Below are positions 53,343 to 62,041 of a DNA stretch of 64,000 nucleotides, piece by piece (the first letter of the stretch is position 1; each line of letters begins with the position of its first letter). Below the pieces are notes generated by a model, which saw nothing but the letters and a program-made list of their open reading frames with translations, made no database searches and had not been told where the DNA came from. Both the position numbers and the translations under genes were made by a program. Source of the DNA: Devosia sp. Root413D1 (lineage in GTDB: Bacteria; Pseudomonadota; Alphaproteobacteria; Rhizobiales; Devosiaceae); NCBI RefSeq assembly GCF_001425235.1, contig NZ_LMEA01000001.1, positions 62,001 through 126,000 on the forward strand, written 5' to 3'.

Positions 53343-54242
53343 CTACTTCACGGCTCCCGCGAGGAGGCCCGAAACATAGTACTTCTGCAACATCAGGTAG
53401 ATGCCGACGCAAGGGATAATCGAGATCGTCACCCCGGCCTGCAGCATGCCCCAGTCGGTGCCGCCAAGGCTGGTCTCGGTGCGTGCCGCCGCGAGGATCA
53501 GCGGCAGGGTGAAGCTGTCCTGCCGGTTCATCATCACCAGCGCGCCGAGGAACTCGTTCCACGAGGTGATGAAGGCGAACAGCGCCACCGTGATCATCGC
53601 CGGCACCACCGAGGGCAGGCAGATGCGGACCAGCACCTGGAACGAGTTGCAGCCATCGATCACCGCCGCTTCCTCCAGTTCGATCGGCACCGCTTCGAAG
53701 GCGTTGCGCATGATGTAGAGCGAGAATGGCAGCTGGATCGCGGTGTGGATGATGGCGAGGCCGACCAGCGAGTTGGTGAGCTTCAGCTGCGCGAACATCA
53801 GAAAGATCGGCGTCAGCAGCGCCTGGTAGGGGATGATCAGCGCCAGGAGCAGGAAGACGAACAGCAGCTCCTTGCCCGGGATCGGGAAGCGCGCCAGCGC
53901 GTAGCCGGCCGGCACGGTGAGCAGCAGCGAGAAGGCGATCGCCATGAAGGCGGTGCCGAACGAATTGAGCAGGTAGACCGGCAGCCCGGCCTGGTAGACC
54001 CAGAGCTTCAGGTAGCTGTCGAGGCTCCAGCTCTGCGGCACATAGGTCGGCGGCACCGCGGCGGCCTCGGCGGTCGATTTCACCGAGGCCAGCACCGAGG
54101 CCACGAGCGGCGCCAGCATGATGACACAGATGAAGAGACACGCGGCGCCCACCAGGTATTTGGTGCGGCTGCGCCACAGGCGCCCCAGCACGCCATTGCC
54201 GGCGGCCGTCTCGTCTATGCTCTGGGCGAGATCGGCACTCAT
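53343..54242 (-). CDS. Sugar ABC transporter permease (CUT1, MalG-like)
   Basis: A 299-aa permease with six helices; the EAA loop is IELEEAAVIDGCNSFQVLVR (about residues 189-208), followed by SWNEFLGALV, typical of MalG-type permeases. ATG 54242 overlaps the stop of the MalF-like permease (ATGA). A longer reading that would join it to upstream sequence is a shifted frame of the neighbour. Part of the arabinofuranoside uptake operon; no ATPase is encoded, so a shared MsmK-type ATPase is needed. Confidence 0.93.
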   Translation of the reverse strand: MSADLAQSIDETAAGNGVLGRLWRSRTKYLVGAACLFICVIMLAPLVASVLASVKSTAEAAAVPPTYVPQSWSLDSYLKLWVYQAGLPVYLLNSFGTAFMAIAFSLLLTVPAGYALARFPIPGKELLFVFLLLALIIPYQALLTPIFLMFAQLKLTNSLVGLAIIHTAIQLPFSLYIMRNAFEAVPIELEEAAVIDGCNSFQVLVRICLPSVVPAMITVALFAFITSWNEFLGALVMMNRQDSFTLPLILAAARTETSLGGTDWGMLQAGVTISIIPCVGIYLMLQKYYVSGLLAGAVK

Positions 54243-55126
54243 CAGGCATGGCTCCGGCGGGTCAGCAGCATCTGGATGATGGTGAAGACGAGAATGATGA
54301 CGGCAAGGATCAGCGACAATGCCGCGCCATAGCCGAGCTTCAGGTAGGGGAACGAGTTGAGATAGACGTAGAACACCGAGGTGGCGGTGAGGTTCTGCGG
54401 CTGCCCGGCGGTCATGATGTAGAACTGGTCGAAGGCCAGCAGCGAGCCGATCACCGAGATCAGCGTCACCAACAGCACCGTCCGCAGCGTCAGCGGCAGC
54501 GTCACCTGGGTCAGCCGCTGCCACGGGCTCGCGCCATCGACCATCGCTGCTTCCGATACTTCGGGCGGGATCGCCTGGATGGCGGCAACGAACAGGATCA
54601 TGCCGAAACCGAGTACCTTCCACACCACCGAGACGATGATCGCCCAGTTCGAGCGGTCGGCATCGACGCCGAGCCAGATCACCGCCTTGTCGATCAGGCC
54701 GAAATCGAGCAGCAGCCGGTTGACGAAGCCGTAGTCGGTGGAGAACAGCCAGTACCAGAGCAGGCTCGAGGCCCCGAGCCCGATCACCACCGGCACGAAC
54801 ACCACGGCGCGGGTGAAGCGGCGGAGCGGTGTATTCTTCACCGTCAGCAGTGCAATGGCATAGCCACCGATCATCAGGATCGGGGTGATCAGCAGCGTAT
54901 ATTTGAGGGTGAAACCCAGCGACACCCAGAACTGCTTGTCGTTGAAGGCCTTGGTGAAATTGTTGAGCCCGATGAACTTCGGCGGCGTGATCAGCGACCA
55001 CGAGTTGAGCGACACCCAAAGCATCTGGCCCAGCGGCCAGGCGGTGAAGGCAGCGACGAACGCCAGCGCCGGCGCGAGGTAGAGAAGGCCCGTGAGCCGA
55101 TTGGATCTGGTCGAGTAGATGCTCAT
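54242..55126 (-). CDS. Sugar ABC transporter permease (CUT1, MalF-like)
   Basis: A 294-aa permease with six helices; the EAA loop is VSEAAMVDGASPWQRLTQVT. The N-terminus NRLTGLLYLAPALAFVAAF and the WVSLNSW stretch are typical of CUT1 MalF-type sugar permeases. ATG 55126 has GAGGACACC upstream and avoids a start inside the preceding hairpin. It follows the binding-protein gene after a strong hairpin. Confidence 0.93.
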   Translation of the reverse strand: MSIYSTRSNRLTGLLYLAPALAFVAAFTAWPLGQMLWVSLNSWSLITPPKFIGLNNFTKAFNDKQFWVSLGFTLKYTLLITPILMIGGYAIALLTVKNTPLRRFTRAVVFVPVVIGLGASSLLWYWLFSTDYGFVNRLLLDFGLIDKAVIWLGVDADRSNWAIIVSVVWKVLGFGMILFVAAIQAIPPEVSEAAMVDGASPWQRLTQVTLPLTLRTVLLVTLISVIGSLLAFDQFYIMTAGQPQNLTATSVFYVYLNSFPYLKLGYGAALSLILAVIILVFTIIQMLLTRRSHA

Positions 55127-55159
55127 GGGCGCTTGGTGTCCTCGGCGAGAGGGAAGTGA

Positions 55160-55187
55160 GCGGTGCTTCATCGGGACGAAGCACCGC
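55160..55187 (-). terminator. Hairpin between binding-protein and permease genes
   Basis: GCGGTGCTTC and GAAGCACCGC form a perfect 10-bp stem with an 8-base loop, 18 bases past the stop of the binding-protein gene. There is no U-tract, so its role is probably mRNA protection or partial termination favouring the binding protein. Confidence 0.72.
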
Positions 55188-55204
55188 CAGGATGTGGGCC
55201 GTGC

Positions 55205-56461
55205 TTACTCGGCCGCGATATCCTTCATCTGCTGCTTGGCGTCGGCCATGATCGTATCGATCGGATCATCGGTGTAGTAGACGCGCTGCAGCATCTGCAG
55301 CCACGGGCCCTGCGGCGAGTTGATCAGCTCGAAGAATTTCAGCGTATAGGGCGTGACGCCGATATCGATGGCCTTGGCCACGTCTTTGATCAGCGGCTCC
55401 TCGGCATAGTACTTGTTGTCCACCATGTCGCCGCGGGTCGTCATGTTCAGCATCTTGGCATAGACCTCGACCTGAACCTCGTCCGACAGGATGAACTTCA
55501 TGAAGTCGACCGCGTCGGCGACGCGCTTGGAGCCCTTCGGCACGGTGACGATATCGCCGCCGGCAAAAGATGCCGTCTGGCCGGCCTCGAGGCCGGGCAG
55601 CAGAGTGATGCCGAAGTTCATGTTGGGGTTCTGCTCACGGGCGAGCGTGATGTTGAAATTGCCCGTACCCATCATCCCGACCTTGCCCGAGCCGAACTGC
55701 AGGTGGAAAGTCTCGCCGTTCTCGGCCTGGTTGGCCGGGTTGATCAACCCTTCCTTGTGCATCATGCGGGCCCATTCGAGCACCTTGGGCACCGCGTCGC
55801 CAGTCAGCGGCTCGGCCGCAGCGTCGGCCGGCTCGATCGTGCCGCCCGAGGCCCAGATCAGCGGGCCGAAGGTAAAGATGTTGCAGCCGGCGCAGTTGCC
55901 CGCCAGGTAATAGCCATAAGCCCCCTCTTCGACGCCGGTGATCTTCTTGGCGAAGTCATGGATCTCGGCGAGGCTCTTGGGTGGCACTTCCGGGTCGAGC
56001 CCGGCCTTCTTGAACAGGTCCTTGTTCCAGAACAGCGCCGAGACGTCCGCATAGAGCGGCACGCCATAGAGCTTGCCGTCATAGGTCGAGACCTTCATGT
56101 GACCAGGGCTGGCGGTCTTGATCGAAGCATCGTCGGCGAAATAGCTGGTGATGTCCTCGAGCTGGCCGGCCGCTTCGAACTGGGGCCCGTAGATCAGGTC
56201 GAGACCCATCAGGTCCGGCACCTCGCCCGAGGCGATCGACTGCGCCAGCTTGGGCACCATTTCGGTGTGCGGAATGTAGGTCAGGACGATCTTGCGATCG
56301 GGGTTCTTCTCGTTCCAGGCAGCGACCAGCGCGTCCACCATGCCGGCATTGCCGCCCGAACGTTCCCACATCTGCAGGTCTTCGGCCCATGCCGACATCG
56401 GCATCGCCGCGAGCAGCGTGGCCATGGCCACTGCGCCCATCGTTAGTTTCTTCAGGTTCAT
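55205..56461 (-). CDS. Sugar ABC transporter binding protein (CUT1), arabinofuranoside operon
   Basis: A 418-aa periplasmic protein with a signal peptide (residues 1-26, ending SAWAE). The mature domain starts DLQMWERSGGNAGMVDALVA as in family-1 extracellular solute-binding proteins, with IPHTEMVPKLAQSIASGEVPD following. ATG 56461 has GGAGGAAG 6 bases upstream; the frame is open into the operator region, which is rejected. First gene of the operon. The ligand is probably an arabinose-containing oligosaccharide, from the GH127 partner. Confidence 0.92.
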   Translation of the reverse strand: MNLKKLTMGAVAMATLLAAMPMSAWAEDLQMWERSGGNAGMVDALVAAWNEKNPDRKIVLTYIPHTEMVPKLAQSIASGEVPDLMGLDLIYGPQFEAAGQLEDITSYFADDASIKTASPGHMKVSTYDGKLYGVPLYADVSALFWNKDLFKKAGLDPEVPPKSLAEIHDFAKKITGVEEGAYGYYLAGNCAGCNIFTFGPLIWASGGTIEPADAAAEPLTGDAVPKVLEWARMMHKEGLINPANQAENGETFHLQFGSGKVGMMGTGNFNITLAREQNPNMNFGITLLPGLEAGQTASFAGGDIVTVPKGSKRVADAVDFMKFILSDEVQVEVYAKMLNMTTRGDMVDNKYYAEEPLIKDVAKAIDIGVTPYTLKFFELINSPQGPWLQMLQRVYYTDDPIDTIMADAKQQMKDIAAE

Positions 56462-56534
56462 CGGCTTCCTCCCTCGATTTGCCGTGCCGCCCTCCGGCCC
56501 CGCGACACGCAGGGTTCCTCCCGGGGAATGGCGA

Positions 56535-56662
56535 GGAAAAGCTTTTCCGGCTCGTTTCGCGGCGGGCACGTGATGGCCGGCTCGCGAATGCGGGAAAAGC
56601 TTTTCTTTAATGCTTCGTCGCATGTTTTCCCGTCACGCACAAGGGTGAAGGAAAAGCTTTTC
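56535..56662. promoter_or_regulatory. Three LacI-type operators before the arabinofuranoside operon
   Basis: The 12-bp palindrome GAAAAGCTTTTC occurs at 56536-56547 (extended to GGAAAAGCTTTTCC), 56594-56605 and 56651-56662. Centres are 58 and 57 bases apart, about 5.5 helical turns. A candidate promoter on the minus strand, CATTAA at 56607-56612 with TGACGG 17 bases upstream, would start transcription inside the middle site. The arrangement fits cooperative repression by the LacI protein of the same operon. Confidence 0.78.
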
Positions 56663-56734
56663 TCGGTGCGCCCAGGAGAGGTGCTCCGACTTTACGTGCT
56701 GGGGGTCGATTCACCGCAATCACCCCAAACTCGG

Positions 56735-56815
56735 TGTCATCCCAGCGAAAGCTGGGACCCAACTGGCCTTCGGCGCAGGCCGTGAAATGGGTCCCAGCTT
56801 TCGCTGGGATGACAG
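56735..56815. repeat. Family A dispersed double-hairpin repeat, copy A7
   Basis: Left arm GTCATCCCAGCGAAAGCTGG, right arm CCCAGCTTTCGCTGGGATGA, stem extended by ACCCAACT / ATGGGT. It lies between the LacI operators and the phosphotransferase gene; nothing else is seen in 56816-56918. Confidence 0.87.
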
Positions 56816-56918
56816 CCGGTGGGCGGGAGAGAAGCTACCAGCTCGAAGATCCATCACCCCAAGCAAGGCAGGCTCGCGGCGACCGGCCCAGCCCATCGTC
56901 CACGTTGCGGTCACAGCG

Positions 56919-57806
56919 TCAGGTACTGAACCCCAGCTGCTTCAGTTCCGCCACCCAGTCGACGACGTTCGCCACGGCGTGGTCGTCGGACAGAAACTCT
57001 TCGGCCAGCTCGGCGAGGCGCAGGGCCGATGAATAGAGCATCACCAGGTCGCGGTTGACCTTGATCCGCGCCAGTTCCTCGTAGCGCTCGATGATCCTCA
57101 GCGTCAGGTCGGCCGAGATCCAGTTCGTGTAGCTGAGGTCGCGGTGGCGCGAGCCGAAGCCGGAATCGGCGAAGTCGAACACGCCGTTGAGCATGCCGGT
57201 CTCATGGTCGAACGCCATGTTCCAGCCATGGCCATCGAAATAGCCGTAGACCAGTTCGTCGCCCTCAATGGTGAGCTTGCGGTACGCCGCCATGGTGCGC
57301 TTCACGAAACCCTTGTAGCCCCGCGGCAGCTTGGCCTCGGTCCGCACCAGGATCTCGTCCGGGCTCATCCACGGATCGACGCCTGTGGCGCCAACCGCCT
57401 GCATGCGGTTGAGCGGCAGCGCGTGGAGCTCTGCATAGAGCTGCGCCATGCGGGTCGCCAGCGCGTTGCGCCGGCCCTCGTCGAGCTCAAGGTATTGCGG
57501 CTTTTCCAACGATGAGCCGGGCAGTTTCAGGTGCTGTGAGAACGGCACTGGCCCTTCATGCAGCACCATCTGCGGCAACGGCATGGTGACCCGCGGCTTG
57601 AGGAATGCCAGGAGCGCCACTTCCCGCCTGAGCCGCGCTTCGGCATCGGGATGACGGGCAAACTTGAAGATCCAGCCGTCACACTCGAGCGCGACACTGT
57701 CCCAGCCTTCGGTGAGCGGGACGAAATTGCCGCCCGCGAACTGCGGCAGGGTGCCGATCACCAGCGCGCGCAATCGCGCGATCTCCGCTGCCGGCACCCC
57801 CTCCAT
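56919..57806 (-). CDS. APH-family phosphotransferase
   Basis: A 295-aa protein of the aminoglycoside-phosphotransferase/choline-kinase fold. The nucleotide lysine is in WIFKFARHP, the catalytic loop is YGYFDGHGWNMAF (D...N pattern replacing the usual HGDLHPGN), and the metal motif is GVFDFADSGFG. Such proteins phosphorylate small molecules; antibiotic resistance cannot be inferred, since the loop lacks the usual histidine pattern. ATG 57806 has GGAG 8 bases upstream. The small gene at 57864 precedes it on the same strand. Confidence 0.8.
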   Translation of the reverse strand: MEGVPAAEIARLRALVIGTLPQFAGGNFVPLTEGWDSVALECDGWIFKFARHPDAEARLRREVALLAFLKPRVTMPLPQMVLHEGPVPFSQHLKLPGSSLEKPQYLELDEGRRNALATRMAQLYAELHALPLNRMQAVGATGVDPWMSPDEILVRTEAKLPRGYKGFVKRTMAAYRKLTIEGDELVYGYFDGHGWNMAFDHETGMLNGVFDFADSGFGSRHRDLSYTNWISADLTLRIIERYEELARIKVNRDLVMLYSSALRLAELAEEFLSDDHAVANVVDWVAELKQLGFST

Positions 57807-57863
57807 CGTCACGACTCCCCATCAAGCGGGCGCGAATCTAGACGAGGCCGGAAGAAAGTCCAA

Positions 57864-58025
57864 TCAGGCCGGATGCAGTTCCCGCACCATTTGCCTGTGC
57901 CGGCGTGGCGCCTTGGCATGATGCTTCGCCTTATCCGGCGGCGCGCGCCGGTGGGTGGGCATACGCACGCCGAGCGCATCGGCGACGGTCTTTTCCAGCA
58001 GGCGGTCGAGTTCTGCCTTGTGCAT
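57864..58025 (-). CDS. Small basic protein, 53 aa, unknown
   Basis: An excellent AAGGAGACGTCATC ribosome site precedes ATG 58025, which supports real translation. The product begins MHKAELDRLLEKTVADALGV and ends in a strongly basic segment rich in His, Lys and Arg (PPDKAKHHAKAPRRHRQM). It could bind nucleic acid or metal. No family recognised. It lies 57 bases before the phosphotransferase start on the same strand. Confidence 0.6.
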   Translation of the reverse strand: MHKAELDRLLEKTVADALGVRMPTHRRAPPDKAKHHAKAPRRHRQMVRELHPA

Positions 58026-58249
58026 GATGACGTCTCCTTGCCCGCGCGGGGTTGGCCCCACGCCATTTGCCTGAAGAAACGCCGCTCCCCCTGGAGGAGT
58101 TGCCTCACTGGCACTTCAGATTCCGGTGATCGGTTACCGGCCCTTGATAAAGAGAGTTCCGTTAACGGTTTAGGCGGATACTATCCGAACCGGAATTTAA
58201 GCGTCACCGGCTGTATCACTGTGTTTCCGCCACATCGCGGAGGGGCAAC

Positions 58250-58423
58250 ATGCGGTCCGTAGGCCTGGCGGCACTCCTGGTCGCCATCCTGTTACTTCTG
58301 TTTCCGTTCTATCGGCAGTGGGTGCCGCACATCCCCATTTCGACCGGGGACAGCCGCCTGCTTGGCGGCTTGTTGTTGGGCGCCGGCGCACTCACCCTGG
58401 CGGTTTTTCGGCCCCGGGCTTAG
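58250..58423 (+). CDS. Small two-helix membrane protein, 57 aa
   Basis: ATG 58250 has GCGGAGGGG 6-8 bases upstream. The product has two hydrophobic segments, GLAALLVAILLLLFPFY (about residues 5-21) and LLGGLLLGAGALTLAVF (about 37-53), joined by a short loop (RQWVPHIPISTGDS). No family recognised. Its last 32 bases overlap, tail to tail, the end of the opposite-strand 189-aa gene, so the two transcripts are antisense to each other there. Confidence 0.62.
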   Translation: MRSVGLAALLVAILLLLFPFYRQWVPHIPISTGDSRLLGGLLLGAGALTLAVFRPRA

Positions 58424-58961
58424 CAGCGCCCGCTGCCTCGTCAGGCTCCGGCGACACCGTCAGCCGGTCATTGGCGAACGCCTCGGCGAACATCGCCTCG
58501 ACGCTCTGCAGCCGCTTGGGCGGCGCGGCAACGGGCTCTGAGGAAGGCGCAACGACCGGCTTGGCCTCCAGCACCGGCGTAGCGGGCATCGGTTCGACGA
58601 CCGCAACCGGCTTGGCTTCCGGCGCCGGAACTACCGCCAGCTTCGGTCGGGCCGGCTTGTCGTCCGCCACCGATTTTGGATCTGCCGCCGGCTTCACCTC
58701 GGTCATGGCTTTGCCTTGGGCCACCGGCTTGGCCGCGGCCTCGGTCCGGGCTGCCGGCCGCGCCAGCAGCGACGTCTTCGGCGCGACCGGGACGGGTTTT
58801 TCCACCGGCGCAGCCACCGCCGCTGAAGCGGTGCGCGCCCTGCGGAAGCGGCGGCTCAGCCGCCCATGTTCCAGCGTCGAGATGCCGATCAGCAGCAACA
58901 GGCTGGCCGTGACCCCGATCCCCAGCCCCACCAGCAGCCACACCAGCGCATCGTAACTCAT
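58392..58961 (-). CDS. Membrane-anchored low-complexity protein, unknown
   Basis: A 189-aa protein: one N-terminal helix (YDALVWLLVGLGIGVTASLL, residues 3-22, with a second short hydrophobic part to about 28), then a basic patch (GRLSRRFRRAR) and about 140 residues rich in Ala, Pro, Lys and Glu with repeated AKPVA/PVA motifs. Such tails are disordered and often span the periplasm or bind partners. No domain is recognised. The gene is divergent from gntR-like and ends inside the small membrane gene at 58250. Confidence 0.68.
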   Translation of the reverse strand: MSYDALVWLLVGLGIGVTASLLLLIGISTLEHGRLSRRFRRARTASAAVAAPVEKPVPVAPKTSLLARPAARTEAAAKPVAQGKAMTEVKPAADPKSVADDKPARPKLAVVPAPEAKPVAVVEPMPATPVLEAKPVVAPSSEPVAAPPKRLQSVEAMFAEAFANDRLTVSPEPDEAAGAAKPGAEKPPG

Positions 58962-59128
58962 CGTGGCTCACACCCCGGCTGTTCGCTCCGGCCGCCAGCA
59001 TGCCGGATTTGCCCGCTTCCTCGCAACCGCGACAGTTCAGCTCGCCCCCAGTAACCGGGTTGCTCGGCCAATCCGAACATGAGACGACTAATCAATTGCG
59101 TCGCCAGCCCGCCTGTTACGAGATCCCC

Positions 59129-59875
59129 ATGCTGCAAGCCAGAACGCGCCCGCTGCTGCCCGATGTCGTCCGCTCCGAGCTGAGGCGCGCGATCATCGAA
59201 GGCGAGTTTCCGCCTGGTTCGAAACTGCCCAACGAAGATGCGCTGTGCGCCCGGTTCTCGGTAAGCCGCATCACCCTGCGCGAGGCAGTGCGCGGCCTGA
59301 TCGAGGATGGTTATGTCGTCCGCCGCCAGGGCTCGGGCACCTACGTCACCGAGGGGCCGCGGCTGCGCAACTCGCTCGACACCAATTTCAGCTACACCGA
59401 ATACCTCGAAAGCACCGGCCTCAGCGTCACCAAACAGGTGCTCGGCGCTACGCGTGTCCGGGCCGATGACGCCGTGGTGGCGGCGCTGAACCTTGCCCCC
59501 GGTTCGGATGTGGTGGTGATCCGTCGCGTCCGCAGCGCCGACGGCCGGCCGGCGGTGTTCTCGATCGACAGCCTCGCCACCGACATCGCGGATGAACGCA
59601 CCGATCTCGCCGCCTTCGGCGGCTCGCTCTACAAGCTCCTCGCCGACCGCGGCCACACCGTCGATCACGCCCGGGCCGTGCTGGCTCCGGTCAACGCTGA
59701 CGCCGAACTGGCCGAACTTCTGAAGGTTGAGGTTGGCGCGCCGCTGCAGCACCTGCGCCAGGTCGACCACGATACGGGTGGCCGCCCGGTAATGCTGTCA
59801 CTCGAGTGGCATGTGCCCGAAGTGATCGAGCTGCGCGTCTATCGTCGTGGGCCGGGGCCTCAGCCCACCGGCTGA
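59129..59875 (+). CDS. GntR-family regulator with UTRA domain (HutC type)
   Basis: A 248-aa regulator: an N-terminal winged helix (PDVVRSELRRAIIEGEFPPG, SRITLREAVRGLIEDGYV, RRQGSGTYV; residues about 8-76) and a C-terminal UTRA ligand domain (about 95-240). ATG 59129 (MLQARTRPLLPD) is preferred; the upstream open frame has no family resemblance. The neighbours are a low-complexity membrane protein and a Na/Pi cotransporter gene on the opposite strand, so the target is not evident. Confidence 0.88.
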   Translation: MLQARTRPLLPDVVRSELRRAIIEGEFPPGSKLPNEDALCARFSVSRITLREAVRGLIEDGYVVRRQGSGTYVTEGPRLRNSLDTNFSYTEYLESTGLSVTKQVLGATRVRADDAVVAALNLAPGSDVVVIRRVRSADGRPAVFSIDSLATDIADERTDLAAFGGSLYKLLADRGHTVDHARAVLAPVNADAELAELLKVEVGAPLQHLRQVDHDTGGRPVMLSLEWHVPEVIELRVYRRGPGPQPTG

Positions 59876-59897
59876 CTGCTGAAGCTGAAAGCGCGCT

Positions 59898-61553
59898 CTA
59901 GCCCGCTGGCTTCAACCGGTGATCCAGCACTTCGCCGGCCTCCTCGAGCACCAGGTAGCCGATCGAGGCCATCAGCGAGTTGATGGTCTTCATGGCGCGC
60001 AGCGTCTCGAGGTGGAGGTTGGAGGTGGCAAGGCTCGCCTCGGTACCGTCCTTCAACCGCTGCATATGCTGGCGCTGGCTGGCCGCCACCGCCTCACGCA
60101 TCCGGGTCTTTTCGACCACCAGCTTGCGCGCCTGGTTGAGGTCGCGGGTGACGAGCACGTTGCGTGCCAGCTGCATGTTCTCCACCACCTGGCTGTGCAG
60201 CTCCGCCAGTTCGCGCCAGCCGGTGGGCGAGAAAGCGAGCCGCTGTTCGCGCCGCACTTCGGCGAGCCGCAGCAGCGTCTTGGTGATGGCGTCACCGACA
60301 TACTCGAGATTGACCGCGATGGCCGCGAGATCCTGCCCCCGCCGCGCGCTGTTGCTGTCCTCGTTGAACTGCACCCGCGCCAGATAGAGCTTGATATCGC
60401 TCTGCGCCTGGTCGATCGCCGCCTCCATCAGCCGGGCCTGGCGAATCTTTTCCTCATCGCCGGCCTTGTAGATCTCCATCACCGGCTCGAACATCCGGCC
60501 GACAATCTCGGCCATACGCAGCAGCTCACGGGTGGTCGAGGCCAGCGCCATGCCGGGATCGCCCACCGCTGCTTCGTCGAGACAGCTGGGCGGCACCCCG
60601 ATGGCCGCCGCCGGATCGGTCGTTGCCGGCGCGCGGATCAGCCGCTCCATCAGCCGGGCCATCACGCCGGTGAGCGGCAGGCCGACGAGCAGCAGCGCCA
60701 CGTTGAAGATGAGGTGCAGCCCGACCAGCTGCTGCACCGGGCTGAAGCCGGCCGCCAGCCCCGAGCCGCCCAACAGCAGCACCGCCAGCGCCAGCACGGC
60801 GCCTGCGACGCGGGTTATCAGGTTCCCCGCCATCAGGCGTTTGGCTTCGATACTGCTGTTGCGCGTCAGGACGAACGGTCCGATCGCCGTGCCGATATTG
60901 GCGCCGAACAGCAAGGGCGCGGCCGCCTCGAACGGCAACACCCCGTGCTGCGACAGCACCACCAGTAAGAGGATCGTCGCCACCGAGGAATGGAACAGCC
61001 AGGCGATCGCCGCCCCGGCCAGCAGCGCCGTCAGCGGCTCCTTGCCGAGATACTGGACCACCGCCGGCAGGACCGCGCTGTCGCTGAGTGGCGCCGTGGC
61101 CTCGCTGAGCAGCTGCAGCGACACGAAGATCAGCCCGAGCCCGACCAGCGCGCGGCCGCTCTGCTTTACCCGCCGTGACTTGCCCTTGAAGAACAGCAAC
61201 CCACCCATGACCAGCAGCACCGGCGGCAGCAGGCTGAGATCGAGGCTGAGGATCAGCACCACCAGCGCCGAACCGAAATTGGCGCCGAGCACGATGGCGA
61301 GGCCGGTTGCCAGTGCGAACATGCCGCGCGAGGCAAAGGCAGCAGCGAGCATCCCCGCGGCAGTCGAACTCTGCAGCACCAGCCCGAGCCCGGCGCCGAC
61401 GGCGGCGCTGCGCACCGGCCCATCCGTCGCCCTGAGCAGCCCGGTAATCTCCGGGCGCCAGCCGCGTTCGGTGCCGGTATGCACCATATGCACCGCCCAC
61501 AGCATCAGCGTCACGGCCCCCGCGACATGCAACAGGAAGAGATAGGCGGTCAC
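59898..61553 (-). CDS. Na/Pi cotransporter family protein with PhoU-like domain
   Basis: A 551-aa protein. Two Na_Pi_cotrans repeats (about residues 5-150 and 165-310) each carry a QSST-type motif: LVLQSSTAAG in the first, a variant FHSSVATI in the second. A PhoU-like helical domain follows (about 340-540). This is the YjbB/NptA type, thought to move phosphate out of or into the cell with sodium. GTG 61553 has AAAGGG 7 bases upstream. It is convergent with the gntR-like gene. Confidence 0.9.
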   Translation of the reverse strand: MTAYLFLLHVAGAVTLMLWAVHMVHTGTERGWRPEITGLLRATDGPVRSAAVGAGLGLVLQSSTAAGMLAAAFASRGMFALATGLAIVLGANFGSALVVLILSLDLSLLPPVLLVMGGLLFFKGKSRRVKQSGRALVGLGLIFVSLQLLSEATAPLSDSAVLPAVVQYLGKEPLTALLAGAAIAWLFHSSVATILLLVVLSQHGVLPFEAAAPLLFGANIGTAIGPFVLTRNSSIEAKRLMAGNLITRVAGAVLALAVLLLGGSGLAAGFSPVQQLVGLHLIFNVALLLVGLPLTGVMARLMERLIRAPATTDPAAAIGVPPSCLDEAAVGDPGMALASTTRELLRMAEIVGRMFEPVMEIYKAGDEEKIRQARLMEAAIDQAQSDIKLYLARVQFNEDSNSARRGQDLAAIAVNLEYVGDAITKTLLRLAEVRREQRLAFSPTGWRELAELHSQVVENMQLARNVLVTRDLNQARKLVVEKTRMREAVAASQRQHMQRLKDGTEASLATSNLHLETLRAMKTINSLMASIGYLVLEEAGEVLDHRLKPAG

Positions 61554-61748
61554 TGGCAGGCCCTTTCATCTCAGGTGAGTGAAGCGCGGCGCACGCGATG
61601 GTTTGCAACGATAGGCTGCTTCGGCGCGTTCGTCATGAATCCCGCGCGAATACGAGAGATTTGAGGCGGCAAGCCGGAACGACCGGCCGCCGCTCGCAAC
61701 AAGCGACGGCGCACCCTACATTGACAGTTCACCTGAAGGAGCGCCGCC

Positions 61749-61991
61749 ATGAGCACAGTGAAGTATGAAGTCGTCCAGCATGACGGAGGCTGGGCCTACA
61801 AGGTGGGCGACGTGCTGTCGGAAACCTTCCGCAGCCATGCCGCGGCGCATGAGGCGGCGGAAGCCGCTGCACGGCGCCAGCGCGTTGCCGGCGCGACCGA
61901 TGGCATCGAGTATGAAGACGCCCGCGGCGTCTGGCATCAGGAAGTCGCGGAAGGCACCGACCGTCCCGACACCGAGGTCAACGACGACTAG
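61749..61991 (+). CDS. DUF2188-type small protein
   Basis: An 80-aa soluble protein. VVQHDGGWAYKVGDVLSETF, then a helix HAAAHEAAEAAARRQRV and a strand with EYEDARGVWHQE, correspond to the DUF2188 fold, seen in many bacteria without known function. ATG 61749 has AAGGAG 8 bases upstream. Stand-alone gene, 195 bases from the Na/Pi gene; no other feature is seen in that gap. Confidence 0.78.
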   Translation: MSTVKYEVVQHDGGWAYKVGDVLSETFRSHAAAHEAAEAAARRQRVAGATDGIEYEDARGVWHQEVAEGTDRPDTEVNDD

Positions 61992-62041
61992 CGCTTCCGA
62001 ACTGGAACGGCTTCACCTTTGCGGCAAGCCCCGCTGGATCG

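Noticed and set aside
53343-55184. Apparent 613-aa fusion of two permeases
   Set aside because: The first half is out-of-frame translation of the MalF-like gene; the MalG-like gene has its own ATG overlapping the neighbour's stop.
56535-56662. GAAAAGCTTTTC triplet as a terminator or transposon end
   Set aside because: No T-tract or transposase; regular spacing before a LacI-containing operon fits operators better.
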